Source of the DNA: Bacteroidota bacterium
GTDB lineage: Bacteria; Bacteroidota; Bacteroidia; Chitinophagales; Chitinophagaceae
Direction of reading: 5' to 3'
Assembly (NCBI GenBank): GCA_023423405.1
Contig: JAFAFR010000058.1
Location: 186,001-250,000 of the forward strand
DNA length: 64,000 nucleotides
Shown piece by piece: positions 1-8,029 of this stretch. The stretch's first letter is position 1. The number at the start of each line of letters is the position of its first letter. The position numbers and the translations under genes were made by a program. The notes below the pieces were generated by a model. It saw only the letters and a list, made by a program, of their open reading frames with translations, had not been told where the DNA came from and ran no database searches.

Positions 1-1100
1 TAGCTGAGGCTGTTGTTGAATGGCTTCTGGCGGTAGAGTTTGAATTTTTCCGCACCCGGCATGTACAGGTTGATGCCGCCGCGGTGGGTGCCGATCCAGA
101 TATTTCCCTGCACATCTTCGTAGAGCGCCGATACCGTTCGCTGGCTGAGGCTGTTGGGATTTTCGGGCTGGTACTGGTAATTGGAAAACTTTCCCGTGGC
201 GGGGTCCATGCGGTCGAGCCCGCCGTTCACCGACCCGATCCATATATCTCCTTTTTTACTCCTGTGGACGGCACGCACCAGGTTGCTGCTGATGGAATAG
301 GCATTATCGGGTTGGTGGATATAGTGCTGAAAACTGTGATAGGTTGGGTTGAACAGCACCAGCCCGTTTTCCGCCATGCCCAGCAGGAGCTTGCCATCGC
401 GGTCTTCGGCCAGCGCCCAGATGGCTGTTTTGCCTTTGAAGGTTTCGGGCAGCAGGATGTGCTCAAACTGGTTCAGGTTGCTGTGGTAGAGATAGAGGCC
501 CGATTCCGTACCGGCCCAGATGTTTCCGCGGCTGTCTTCGAGCAGGCAGTGGATATCGGTTTCTTCCGCGTTGGCGCTGCGGCAGTGGATGGCCTGGAAC
601 GCCGCGGCAGAAGGATCGTATATATTGATACCGCCGCCTGCGGTGCCGATCCAGATCCTGCCCTTGGCATCGCCCAGGATGGCGGTGATGCGGTTACTGG
701 TGATGGAACCGGCCTGGTTTTTTGTGGTGCGGAAACGGGTGAAACGATTGCTGCGCGGATCGAAACGGTTCAGTCCGTTTAGGGTGCCTACCCAAAGAAG
801 CTGGCTGCTGTCCTCGAACAGAGCCGTGATGTAGTTGTCGCTCAGCGACAAACTGTCGGAAGGGTGGTGACGGTACACCATCATCTGCGACCCGTCGTAC
901 CGGTTGAGCCCATCGCGGGTGCCGAACCACAGAAATCCGCGTTTGTCCTGCAAAATGGTTTCGATGGTGCTGTTGGACAATCCCGCTTCACTTTTAATAT
1001 GCCTGAAATTGACGACAGGGCTCTGCGCGTCCACCCATCCTGCAACCAGCAGCAGGATGCCGGAGAAAAACACGGAAAAATATCGGGGTAGCGCAGTCAT
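1..1100 (-). CDS. Two-component-regulator propeller sensor (partial, 3' end outside window)
   Basis: The reading frame is open from an ATG at 1098-1100 to the window edge, giving at least 366 residues. It starts with a Sec signal peptide ending near GWVDAQ. A sensor propeller follows, with repeated blades carrying the motifs LWVGT, IWIGT and IWAGTESGL plus the family's characteristic DKRGFLWFGTRDGLNRYDG blade. In Bacteroidota this periplasmic domain fronts either a hybrid histidine kinase/response regulator or a LytS-type kinase; the C-terminal half that would decide is missing. It is divergent from the galactan susC (169 bp between starts), so a role as its substrate-sensing regulator is the natural inference. 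No frameshift is visible in the part present. Confidence 0.85.
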   Translation of the reverse strand, partial: MTALPRYFSVFFSGILLLVAGWVDAQSPVVNFRHIKSEAGLSNSTIETILQDKRGFLWFGTRDGLNRYDGSQMMVYRHHPSDSLSLSDNYITALFEDSSQLLWVGTLNGLNRFDPRSNRFTRFRTTKNQAGSITSNRITAILGDAKGRIWIGTAGGGINIYDPSAAAFQAIHCRSANAEETDIHCLLEDSRGNIWAGTESGLYLYHSNLNQFEHILLPETFKGKTAIWALAEDRDGKLLLGMAENGLVLFNPTYHSFQHYIHQPDNAYSISSNLVRAVHRSKKGDIWIGSVNGGLDRMDPATGKFSNYQYQPENPNSLSQRTVSALYEDVQGNIWIGTHRGGINLYMPGAEKFKLYRQKPFNNSLS

Positions 1101-1160
1101 ATATAATATGGTGTGGGCTGTTCAATTTACAGTAAAAATGTCCTTCGCCGGGCCGCCAGC

Positions 1161-1189
1161 AACAAAGTTTGACGATTTGAAACAAAGTT
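1161..1189 (+). promoter_or_regulatory. Direct-repeat operator candidate upstream of susC
   Basis: AACAAAGTT occurs exactly twice, at 1161-1169 and 1181-1189, with a 20-bp period (about two helical turns). It lies between the divergent propeller sensor and susC, roughly 50-80 bp upstream of the likely susC transcription start. Direct repeats of this kind are a usual form for HTCS regulator sites in Bacteroidota. Binding here is inferred only. Confidence 0.45.
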
Positions 1190-1226
1190 CGGATAGCTGG
1201 GGAAAAAGGACCGGCAGCCTTTTTTT

Positions 1227-1234
1227 TAGATTTG
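1227..1234 (+). promoter_or_regulatory. -7 promoter element of susC operon
   Basis: TAGATTTG is an exact match to the Bacteroidota -7 consensus TAnnTTTG, 35 bp before the ATG at 1269. I see no good TTTG-type -33 box about 20 bp upstream, which would fit a promoter that depends on an activator. Confidence 0.45.
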
Positions 1235-1268
1235 AACTCTTTCAAAGAGTGCTTTTGCCAAAACAAAA

Positions 1269-4268
1269 ATGATTGCGATGTATCTGATCAAACGATTGCG
1301 ATTATGCAGCCTCGCTGTACTGCTTATTTGCCTCTCTGCTATTGCTTATGGTCAAAGCCGGCCCATCAGTGGCACGGTGACCGATTCCGCGGGAAAACCG
1401 ATTCCTGCCGTAACTGTTTCCATTAAAGGTAAAAATACGGCCACCACCACGGGGCTCGACGGCAGCTTCCGCCTGCCAGCCGTAGCGCCCGGTGATGTGC
1501 TGGTTTTCACTTCGGTGGAAGTGAGCACGGTGGAAAGAACCGTGGGCAGCGATGAGACCCTCGACGTGCAACTCACCTATTCCAGCCGCAACCTCAACGA
1601 AGTGGTGGTGATCGGTTACGGCAGCGCCCGGAAAACCGACCTCACCGGATCGGTGGTTTCGGTGTCGGCCAAAGATTTCCAGAAGGGGCAGATCTCCACA
1701 CCCGAACAAATGATCGCCGGTAAAATGCCGGGGGTATCGATCATTTCCAACAGCGGCCAGCCCGGAGCGGGCAGTACCATCCGCATTCGTGGCGGGTCTT
1801 CTCTAAGGGCCAGCAACGATCCGCTTCTTGTAATAGATGGCGTACCGCTGGAGGCAGGTAGTATTTCCGGCGCTTCCAACCCGCTCAGTTTTATCAATCC
1901 CAACGACATTGAATCTTTCACGGTGCTGAAAGACGCTTCCGCCGCGGCCATTTACGGTACCCGTGCCGCCAACGGGGTGATCCTCATCCAAACCCGCAAG
2001 GGGACGGGCGGCAAGCTCCGCGTGAATTTTTCCACCAATTTTTCGGTATCGCATATCGCGAAAAAAGTGGATGTGCTGGATGCTGAAACCTTTAAGCAAA
2101 TCGTCAACGAACACGGTACCGATGCCCAGAAGCAAATGCTGGGTGGCGCCAGCACCGACTGGCAGGATGTCATTTACCGCACCGGCCTCGCTACCGACAA
2201 CAACCTGTCGTTCAGCGGCGGTATCAAAAAACTGCCCTACCGGCTGTCGCTGGGGTATACCAACCAGAACGGTATTTTGAAAACCGATAAGCTCCAGCGT
2301 GGATCGGTTGCCCTGGCGCTGAACCCCACATTTTTCGGCAATCACCTGAAAGTGGACCTGAATCTGAAAGGTTCGGTGCAGAAAACCCGCTTCGGTAACA
2401 ATGCGGCCATCGGCACCGCCAATAGCTTCGATCCCACGCAGCCCGTGTACGACGACAAAGGCGATGGTCGCTTCGGCGGCTATTTCGAATGGCGCGATCC
2501 CAGCACCGCCACCGGTCTCGTAAACCTGGTGGGCCGCAACCCGCTGGGACTGCTGGAGCAACGCTACGATGAAAGCAATCCTGTGCGCAGCATCGGCAAC
2601 CTGCAGCTCGATTACAAGTTCCACTTCCTCCCCGAACTGCGGGCCAACCTCAACCTCGGGTACGATGTGGCGCGCGGCAAGGGAACCATTTATGTGTCGG
2701 ACAGTGCGGCGTCGGATTATGCAGCCGGCGGTGCAGGCGGACAAAACAACGAGTACCGCCAGGACCGCACAAATACCCTGCTCGATTTTTACCTGAACTA
2801 CAACAAACTGTTTTCGGGTATTAAAAGCAGGGTCGATTTCACGGCAGGCTATTCCTACAACAATTTCCTGACCAAGGTGTACAATTATGCCAGCTACAAT
2901 GCGCAGGGAGAAAAATATCCCAATTCGGATCCGGCCTTCCCGTATAACAAACCGGAGAACACGCTGGTGTCCTTCTTCGGAAGGTTGAACTACACGTTCA
3001 ACGAAAAATACCTGCTAACGGCTACCCTCAGGCGCGATGGATCGAGCCGCTTCGGTAAAGACAACCGCTGGGCCATGTTCCCCTCACTGGCACTCGCCTG
3101 GCGCATCCGTGATGAGGCATTCCTCGCTTCTGCGAATGGCCTTTCTGAACTGAAACTGCGCTTAGGCTATGGCGTTACCGGCCAGCAGGATGGTATCAAC
3201 AACTACGACTATCTTTCCTTTTATGCACTCAGCGCACCGAATGCGACTTACCAGTTTGGTGATGCTTATTACCAGATGTATCGTCCCGGCGCCTATAACC
3301 CCAATATCAAGTGGGAAGAAACCAGCACTTACAATGCCGGCCTCGACTATGGCTTCCTTGACAACCGCATCAGCGGCAGCATCGATTTCTATGTTAAGAA
3401 AACCAGCGACCTGCTGAACAATATTCCGCAACCCGCAGGTTCCAACTTTTCCGCCTTCTTCATTGCCAATGTGGGCAGTATGGAGAACAAGGGTGTGGAA
3501 TTCAACATCAATGCCATCCCGGTGAAGAACAACGACTGGACCTGGGAAGCGGCATTCAATGTAACCTATAACCGCAACCGGATCACCAACCTCACCGTAG
3601 TGCCCGACGATCCCAGCTATAAGGGCATCCAGGATGGTGCCATTTCCGGCGGCATTGGTGGCGGCTTTTCGCAGATCCAGCAGGTGGGTTACAGCCGCAA
3701 TACTTTCAATCTTTACCAGCAGGTGTATGATGCCAGCGGCAGACCCGTGGAGAATGTTTTTGTGGATGTGAACGGCGACGGTAATATCAACCAGGACGAT
3801 CTCGCCAAATCCAAAAGCGCTGTGCCCGATGTGTTCATGGGCTTTAGCACCAATGCGACCTACAGGCGTTTCAATGCCGGGTTTGTGCTCCGCGCCAGCA
3901 TCGGCAACTACGTGTACAACAACGTGTACAGCAATACCGGTAACCTGGGGCAGATCCTTGGCAACTATGTGCTGTACAATGCTTCTTCGAGCTATCTCGA
4001 TACGCGATTTTATGGAAACAGCAATAACCTGCTGAGCGACTATTACCTTCAGAATGCTTCCTTCCTGCGCATGGACAATTTTACCCTTGGATATGATGCG
4101 GGAAGGATCGTGCATGAAAAAGCGGCGCTGCGTCTTTATTTCTCTGCACAGAATGTATTTGTCGTCACAAACTATAAAGGGCTGGACCCGGAACTCAGCA
4201 ATGGCGTGGACAATAACCTGTATCCCCGCCCGAGAGTGTTCACCCTGGGACTTAACCTGAATTTCTAA
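1269..4268 (+). CDS. SusC/RagA-family TonB-linked outer membrane transporter (galactan PUL)
   Basis: This 999-residue protein is the outer-membrane beta-barrel that imports oligosaccharides with TonB energy. A signal peptide ends near IAYGQ, followed by a carboxypeptidase-D-like beta-sandwich (SGTVTDSAGKPIPAVTVSIKG). The SusC signature LNEVVVIGYG and a plug domain come next (GKMPGVSI, SGQPGAGSTIRIRGGSS, DPLLVIDGVP, DASAAAIYGTRAANGVI). The C-terminal barrel ends in aromatic LNLNF as expected for BAM recognition. The length is normal. An in-frame ATG at 1278 would also give a sound signal peptide. It is the first gene of an operon with SusD 18 bp downstream. The partner enzymes (GH53, GH2) point to beta-1,4-galactan as substrate; the receptor alone does not show this. 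Confidence 0.95.
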   Translation: MIAMYLIKRLRLCSLAVLLICLSAIAYGQSRPISGTVTDSAGKPIPAVTVSIKGKNTATTTGLDGSFRLPAVAPGDVLVFTSVEVSTVERTVGSDETLDVQLTYSSRNLNEVVVIGYGSARKTDLTGSVVSVSAKDFQKGQISTPEQMIAGKMPGVSIISNSGQPGAGSTIRIRGGSSLRASNDPLLVIDGVPLEAGSISGASNPLSFINPNDIESFTVLKDASAAAIYGTRAANGVILIQTRKGTGGKLRVNFSTNFSVSHIAKKVDVLDAETFKQIVNEHGTDAQKQMLGGASTDWQDVIYRTGLATDNNLSFSGGIKKLPYRLSLGYTNQNGILKTDKLQRGSVALALNPTFFGNHLKVDLNLKGSVQKTRFGNNAAIGTANSFDPTQPVYDDKGDGRFGGYFEWRDPSTATGLVNLVGRNPLGLLEQRYDESNPVRSIGNLQLDYKFHFLPELRANLNLGYDVARGKGTIYVSDSAASDYAAGGAGGQNNEYRQDRTNTLLDFYLNYNKLFSGIKSRVDFTAGYSYNNFLTKVYNYASYNAQGEKYPNSDPAFPYNKPENTLVSFFGRLNYTFNEKYLLTATLRRDGSSRFGKDNRWAMFPSLALAWRIRDEAFLASANGLSELKLRLGYGVTGQQDGINNYDYLSFYALSAPNATYQFGDAYYQMYRPGAYNPNIKWEETSTYNAGLDYGFLDNRISGSIDFYVKKTSDLLNNIPQPAGSNFSAFFIANVGSMENKGVEFNINAIPVKNNDWTWEAAFNVTYNRNRITNLTVVPDDPSYKGIQDGAISGGIGGGFSQIQQVGYSRNTFNLYQQVYDASGRPVENVFVDVNGDGNINQDDLAKSKSAVPDVFMGFSTNATYRRFNAGFVLRASIGNYVYNNVYSNTGNLGQILGNYVLYNASSSYLDTRFYGNSNNLLSDYYLQNASFLRMDNFTLGYDAGRIVHEKAALRLYFSAQNVFVVTNYKGLDPELSNGVDNNLYPRPRVFTLGLNLNF

Positions 4269-4286
4269 CCACCACAACAACAGAAT

Positions 4287-5894
4287 ATGAAAACCATTCA
4301 TACCATATGCACGGTGGTTCTGGCGGCAGGCTTTACACTGGCGGCCTGCACCAAAAAGCTGGACCTCGTACCCACCAACGACATCACAGCCGATGCGGTG
4401 TACAACACGGCGGAAGGATACAAACAGGCGCTGGCCAAGGCCTATGGCGCTTTTGCGCTTACGGGTAACACGGGTGGCACAGGCTCTCCCGATATCTCCA
4501 CGCAGATCATCAACGATGAGGGTAACTCCGATTTCCTGCGGCTTTATTTCAACCTGCAGGAACTTACCACCGACGAAGCAGCCTGGACCTGGCAGAACGA
4601 TGCCGGCGTTCGTGGGCTCAAGGAGATGACCTGGGCTTCCAGCAACCCCATTATCAGTGGTGTGTACTACCGCGCTTTTTTCCAGATCACGGTTTGCAAC
4701 GATTTCATCCGGCAGTCGACCGACGACAAGATCGCGGCGCGCGGATTCAGCGGCGCTGATGCCGATGATATCCGCAGGTACAGGGCAGAAGCGCGTTTCC
4801 TGCGTGCCTACCAGTACTGGGTGCTGATGGACCTGTTTGGCAACCCGCCTTTCGTGGATGAAAATTCACCGGTGGCAACGGGCTTGCCACCGCAGATCAG
4901 TCGTGCCGACCTGTTCGCTTATATCGAATCGGAGTTGCTGGCCATCGAGAACGAACTCGCCGATGCCCGGACCAATGAATATGGCCGTGCAGATAAAGCT
5001 GCTGCCTGGGCCCTGCTGGCACGCCTCTATCTCAATGCGAAGGTCTATACCGCTGTAGATAAAAATACGGAAGCCATTACCTATTGCCAGAAGATCATCA
5101 GCGCCGGTTATACGCTGCATCCCGATTACCGCGAACTAACGATCGCCGACAACCACCTGAACACCGATGAGAATATTTTCATGATCGCTTACGATGCGCA
5201 GTATACGCAGAACTGGGGCGGCACCACTTACCTGGCACATGGTCCTGCTGCAGTGCCCGGTGATATTTCCGGTACCAGCGGCAACTGGGGCGGATTGCGG
5301 CATTCCGAGCAATTCACCGATCTCTTTGCCGATCCTTCGGGCAATACCGATAAGCGTGCACAATTTTATACGGTGGGACAAAACAAGATCATGACGGAGC
5401 TCTATATGGGAACCGATGGTTATTCTTCCAATAAGTACCGTAACAAGACCCGGAGTGGCGGTCCCGCGCCCCATGCCGACCCGAACGGAAACTGGACCGA
5501 TATTGACTTCCCGCTTTTCCGCCTCGGCGAAATTTACCTGATCTACGCGGAAGCCGTATTGCGCGGCGGTTCCGGAGGCACCACAGCAGAAGCGCTGGGC
5601 CTTATCAACCAATTGCGTACGCGCGCCTATGCAGGCAACACCAGCGGAAACATTACGGCCGGCCAGCTTACGCTTGATTTTATTCTTGATGAAAGAGGAC
5701 GGGAATTGTACTATGAAGCGCATCGCCGCACCGACCTGATCCGCTATGGACGCTTCACCACCGATGCCTACCTGTGGGCATGGAAAGCAGGCGTGCAGGG
5801 TGGAAGGGCGGCAGATGCGAAATACAACCTGTTCCCGATCCCGGCTACAGACCTTTCTTCCAACCCATCCCTGGAACAAAATACAGGCTACTAA
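4287..5894 (+). CDS. SusD/RagB-like glycan-binding lipoprotein
   Basis: This 535-residue surface lipoprotein has a signal peptide and lipobox LAAC (lipidated Cys21). Family landmarks are DIRRYRAEARFLRAYQYWVLMDLFGN (SusD-like N-terminal TPR region, about residues 150-180), DFPLFRLGEIYLIYAEA (RagB/SusD domain, about residues 410-427) and FILDERGRELYYEAHRRTDLIRYGRF near the C terminus. It forms the lid on the SusC barrel and captures galactan oligomers at the cell surface. The gap to susC is 18 bp and to the next gene 10 bp, so the three are co-transcribed. Confidence 0.95.
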   Translation: MKTIHTICTVVLAAGFTLAACTKKLDLVPTNDITADAVYNTAEGYKQALAKAYGAFALTGNTGGTGSPDISTQIINDEGNSDFLRLYFNLQELTTDEAAWTWQNDAGVRGLKEMTWASSNPIISGVYYRAFFQITVCNDFIRQSTDDKIAARGFSGADADDIRRYRAEARFLRAYQYWVLMDLFGNPPFVDENSPVATGLPPQISRADLFAYIESELLAIENELADARTNEYGRADKAAAWALLARLYLNAKVYTAVDKNTEAITYCQKIISAGYTLHPDYRELTIADNHLNTDENIFMIAYDAQYTQNWGGTTYLAHGPAAVPGDISGTSGNWGGLRHSEQFTDLFADPSGNTDKRAQFYTVGQNKIMTELYMGTDGYSSNKYRNKTRSGGPAPHADPNGNWTDIDFPLFRLGEIYLIYAEAVLRGGSGGTTAEALGLINQLRTRAYAGNTSGNITAGQLTLDFILDERGRELYYEAHRRTDLIRYGRFTTDAYLWAWKAGVQGGRAADAKYNLFPIPATDLSSNPSLEQNTGY

Positions 5895-5904
5895 ATTCAA
5901 CAAA

Positions 5905-6972
5905 ATGAAAAATGTATTCCATATAATAGGTGGTATGTTGCTTATGGGACTGTTGCTGTTTGCCTGTAAGAAAGACATTCCGCAAACCTTTATGACAGAC
6001 GGAACGGCGCCCACGGTGAATCTTTCTCCGGCTTCGCTGGTGCTCAACGAAGACAATGCCGGCGATACGGTAGAAGTGATCAGTTGGAACAAGGCCGATT
6101 TCGGTTACCCGGCAGCCGTTATATACTCGGTAGAAATCGACAAAGGCGGCGGTGATTTTTCTGCTCCCAAATCGGTGAGCACGGGTGCTGCTACGCAACT
6201 CCAATACCTTGGTTCTGTGCTGAACGAACTGGCTATTGGTATGGGCATAGAAACCGGCGCTACGGGCGCACTCGATATCCGCGTAAAATCGCAGGTGAGC
6301 GATTCCGTTTTCATATACAGCCCCATATCCCAGCTGACCGTAACGCCCTACCAGGTGGCCTTCCCGGCCATGCTGGTGCTGGGCGGCAATTCCTGGAAAA
6401 CGCCTTCGGTGCGTACCAACGGGTTTGTGCTTGCGTCCCCGAATTACGACGACAAATACGAAGGATATATCTACCTGCCCAATGCCGATGGCTGGGGCGG
6501 TGATGCGCTCAAATTGATGGTGGAGAGCAGCGGCATTACCTATGGCTGGGGTGGCACCAGCAATACCATGGAAGCGGGCGCTTCCGGCAATCTCTGGTTC
6601 ACGCCGGCGCCCAATTACATGAAAGTGAATGCCGATGCCAAGGCCGGAACAGTGGACTTTGTGCCTGTTACTTTTACGCTCACCGGCGATTTCAACAACT
6701 GGGACGCTTCGGCTACACCTCTGAGTTATGATCCCGATACGCATCGCCTGGTGGCGAAAAATGTGAACTTTACCGCCGGCGGAACTTTTGCTTTCACCGC
6801 CAACGGCGGGTGGGACCTGAACTACCGGATCAATGGCGACGGAAAACTGATCTACGGTGGTCCGCCCGACTGGGGTGGCAGCAATATTCCTGCTCCCGGC
6901 ACCGGAACGTACACGGTGATCCTTGACCTCAGTGCAGGCGATGGCGCATATACCTATACGATAGAACAATGA
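5905..6972 (+). CDS. SusE/SusF-like outer membrane glycan-binding lipoprotein
   Basis: This 355-residue lipoprotein (lipobox LFAC, Cys21) begins at the ATG at 5905, because a longer frame running back into susD would put about 50 residues before the signal peptide. The N-terminal SusE domain (VNLSPASLVLNEDNAGDTVEVISW, about residues 37-60) is Ig-like. Aromatic-rich modules follow, including DGWGGDALKLM and a carbohydrate-module-like repeat (FTLTGDFNNWDASATPLSYD). SusE/F proteins sit on the outer surface and retain starch-like or other polymers; here the ligand is presumably galactan. The position between SusD and GH53 matches the order of known galactan loci in Bacteroides. Confidence 0.88.
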   Translation: MKNVFHIIGGMLLMGLLLFACKKDIPQTFMTDGTAPTVNLSPASLVLNEDNAGDTVEVISWNKADFGYPAAVIYSVEIDKGGGDFSAPKSVSTGAATQLQYLGSVLNELAIGMGIETGATGALDIRVKSQVSDSVFIYSPISQLTVTPYQVAFPAMLVLGGNSWKTPSVRTNGFVLASPNYDDKYEGYIYLPNADGWGGDALKLMVESSGITYGWGGTSNTMEAGASGNLWFTPAPNYMKVNADAKAGTVDFVPVTFTLTGDFNNWDASATPLSYDPDTHRLVAKNVNFTAGGTFAFTANGGWDLNYRINGDGKLIYGGPPDWGGSNIPAPGTGTYTVILDLSAGDGAYTYTIEQ

Positions 6973-8021
6973 CGATTATAAGACGAGCCGTCCTTCTTTA
7001 CTGGGCCCTGGTTTTCATCGCGGCATGCAGCAAACCCGGAAATGATCCGGAGCCCTCACCACCGGATCCCCCGGTGGTGGAAGGCGGCTTCGTTAAGGGC
7101 GCCGATAACAGTTGGGTAACCGAAATGGAAGCGGCGGGAAAAAAGTTTTACAACAGCAGCGGTGTTGCGACGGACTGTTTCGGCCTGCTGGAGTCACTGG
7201 GTTTTAACTGTATTCGCCTGCGCGTGTGGGTAGATCCTGCCGATGGCTATAACAGCGCCGCCGACGTGGTGGCCAAAGCGAAAAGAGCAGATGCCCTGGG
7301 TATGCAGGTGATGATCGATTTTCACTACAGCGATACCTGGGCCGATCCTTCGCACCAGGAGAAGCCCGCAGCCTGGGCTTCGCTGTCCTTCACCGACCTG
7401 AAAGCTGCGCTGGCAGCGCATACCAAAGGGGTGCTGCAGCAACTGAAAGCAGCCGGCGTTGGCGTGCAATGGGTGCAGGTGGGCAATGAAACCAACGATG
7501 GACTGCTCTGGCCCGAGGGACAGGCTTCCAAAAACATGGCCAATTATGCGGCACTGGTAAGCGCCGGTTATGATGCGGCGAAATCGGTGTTCGCTGATGC
7601 GAAAGTGCTGGTGCATGTGTCGAATGGATGGGACAATGATCTTTTTCGCTGGAACATCGGCGGGCTGGTAAGCAATGGCGCCAGGTTTGATGTGATCGGC
7701 ATGTCGGTGTACCCTTCTTATGCCCCCTCCGGCTGGGCCGCTGCCAATACGGCTGCCCTTACCAATATGAACGATATGGTTACACGCTATAACAAAGAAG
7801 TGATGGTGGTGGAAGCCGGCATGCCCTGGGACCAGGCCGATGCATGCAAACAGTTTCTTACCGACCTGATCCATAAAACGAAATCCGTTTCCAACAACCG
7901 CGGGCTGGGCGTTTTTTATTGGGAACCCCAGTGTTATGGCGGCTGGAAAGGTTATACCCTCGGTGCTTTTGATAACAGCGGCAAGCCTACTGCCGCACTC
8001 GATGCCTTTACAAACAAGTAA
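6969..8021 (+). CDS. GH53 endo-beta-1,4-galactanase, lipoprotein
   Basis: This is an arabinogalactan endo-beta-1,4-galactanase of 350 residues. It is lipidated (IAAC, Cys20) with a Pro/Asp linker and so is probably displayed at the cell surface. GH53 landmarks are FVKGADNSWV, GFNCIRLRVWVDP, VMIDFHYSDTWADPSHQEKPAAW, VQVGNETNDGLLWPEG (acid/base Glu174) and VMVVEAGMPW (nucleophile Glu282). These residues are all intact. It overlaps the SusE-like gene by 4 bp (ATGA), so translation is coupled. The enzyme cuts pectic type I galactan into oligomers for SusCD uptake, and it is the strongest evidence for the locus's substrate. Confidence 0.95.
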   Translation: MTIIRRAVLLYWALVFIAACSKPGNDPEPSPPDPPVVEGGFVKGADNSWVTEMEAAGKKFYNSSGVATDCFGLLESLGFNCIRLRVWVDPADGYNSAADVVAKAKRADALGMQVMIDFHYSDTWADPSHQEKPAAWASLSFTDLKAALAAHTKGVLQQLKAAGVGVQWVQVGNETNDGLLWPEGQASKNMANYAALVSAGYDAAKSVFADAKVLVHVSNGWDNDLFRWNIGGLVSNGARFDVIGMSVYPSYAPSGWAAANTAALTNMNDMVTRYNKEVMVVEAGMPWDQADACKQFLTDLIHKTKSVSNNRGLGVFYWEPQCYGGWKGYTLGAFDNSGKPTAALDAFTNK

Positions 8022-8029
8022 AACCAGAC

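Noticed and set aside
84..782. Long plus-strand frame of 232 residues at the window start.
   Set aside because: It lies opposite the propeller sensor, whose blades read cleanly on the minus strand; a shadow frame.
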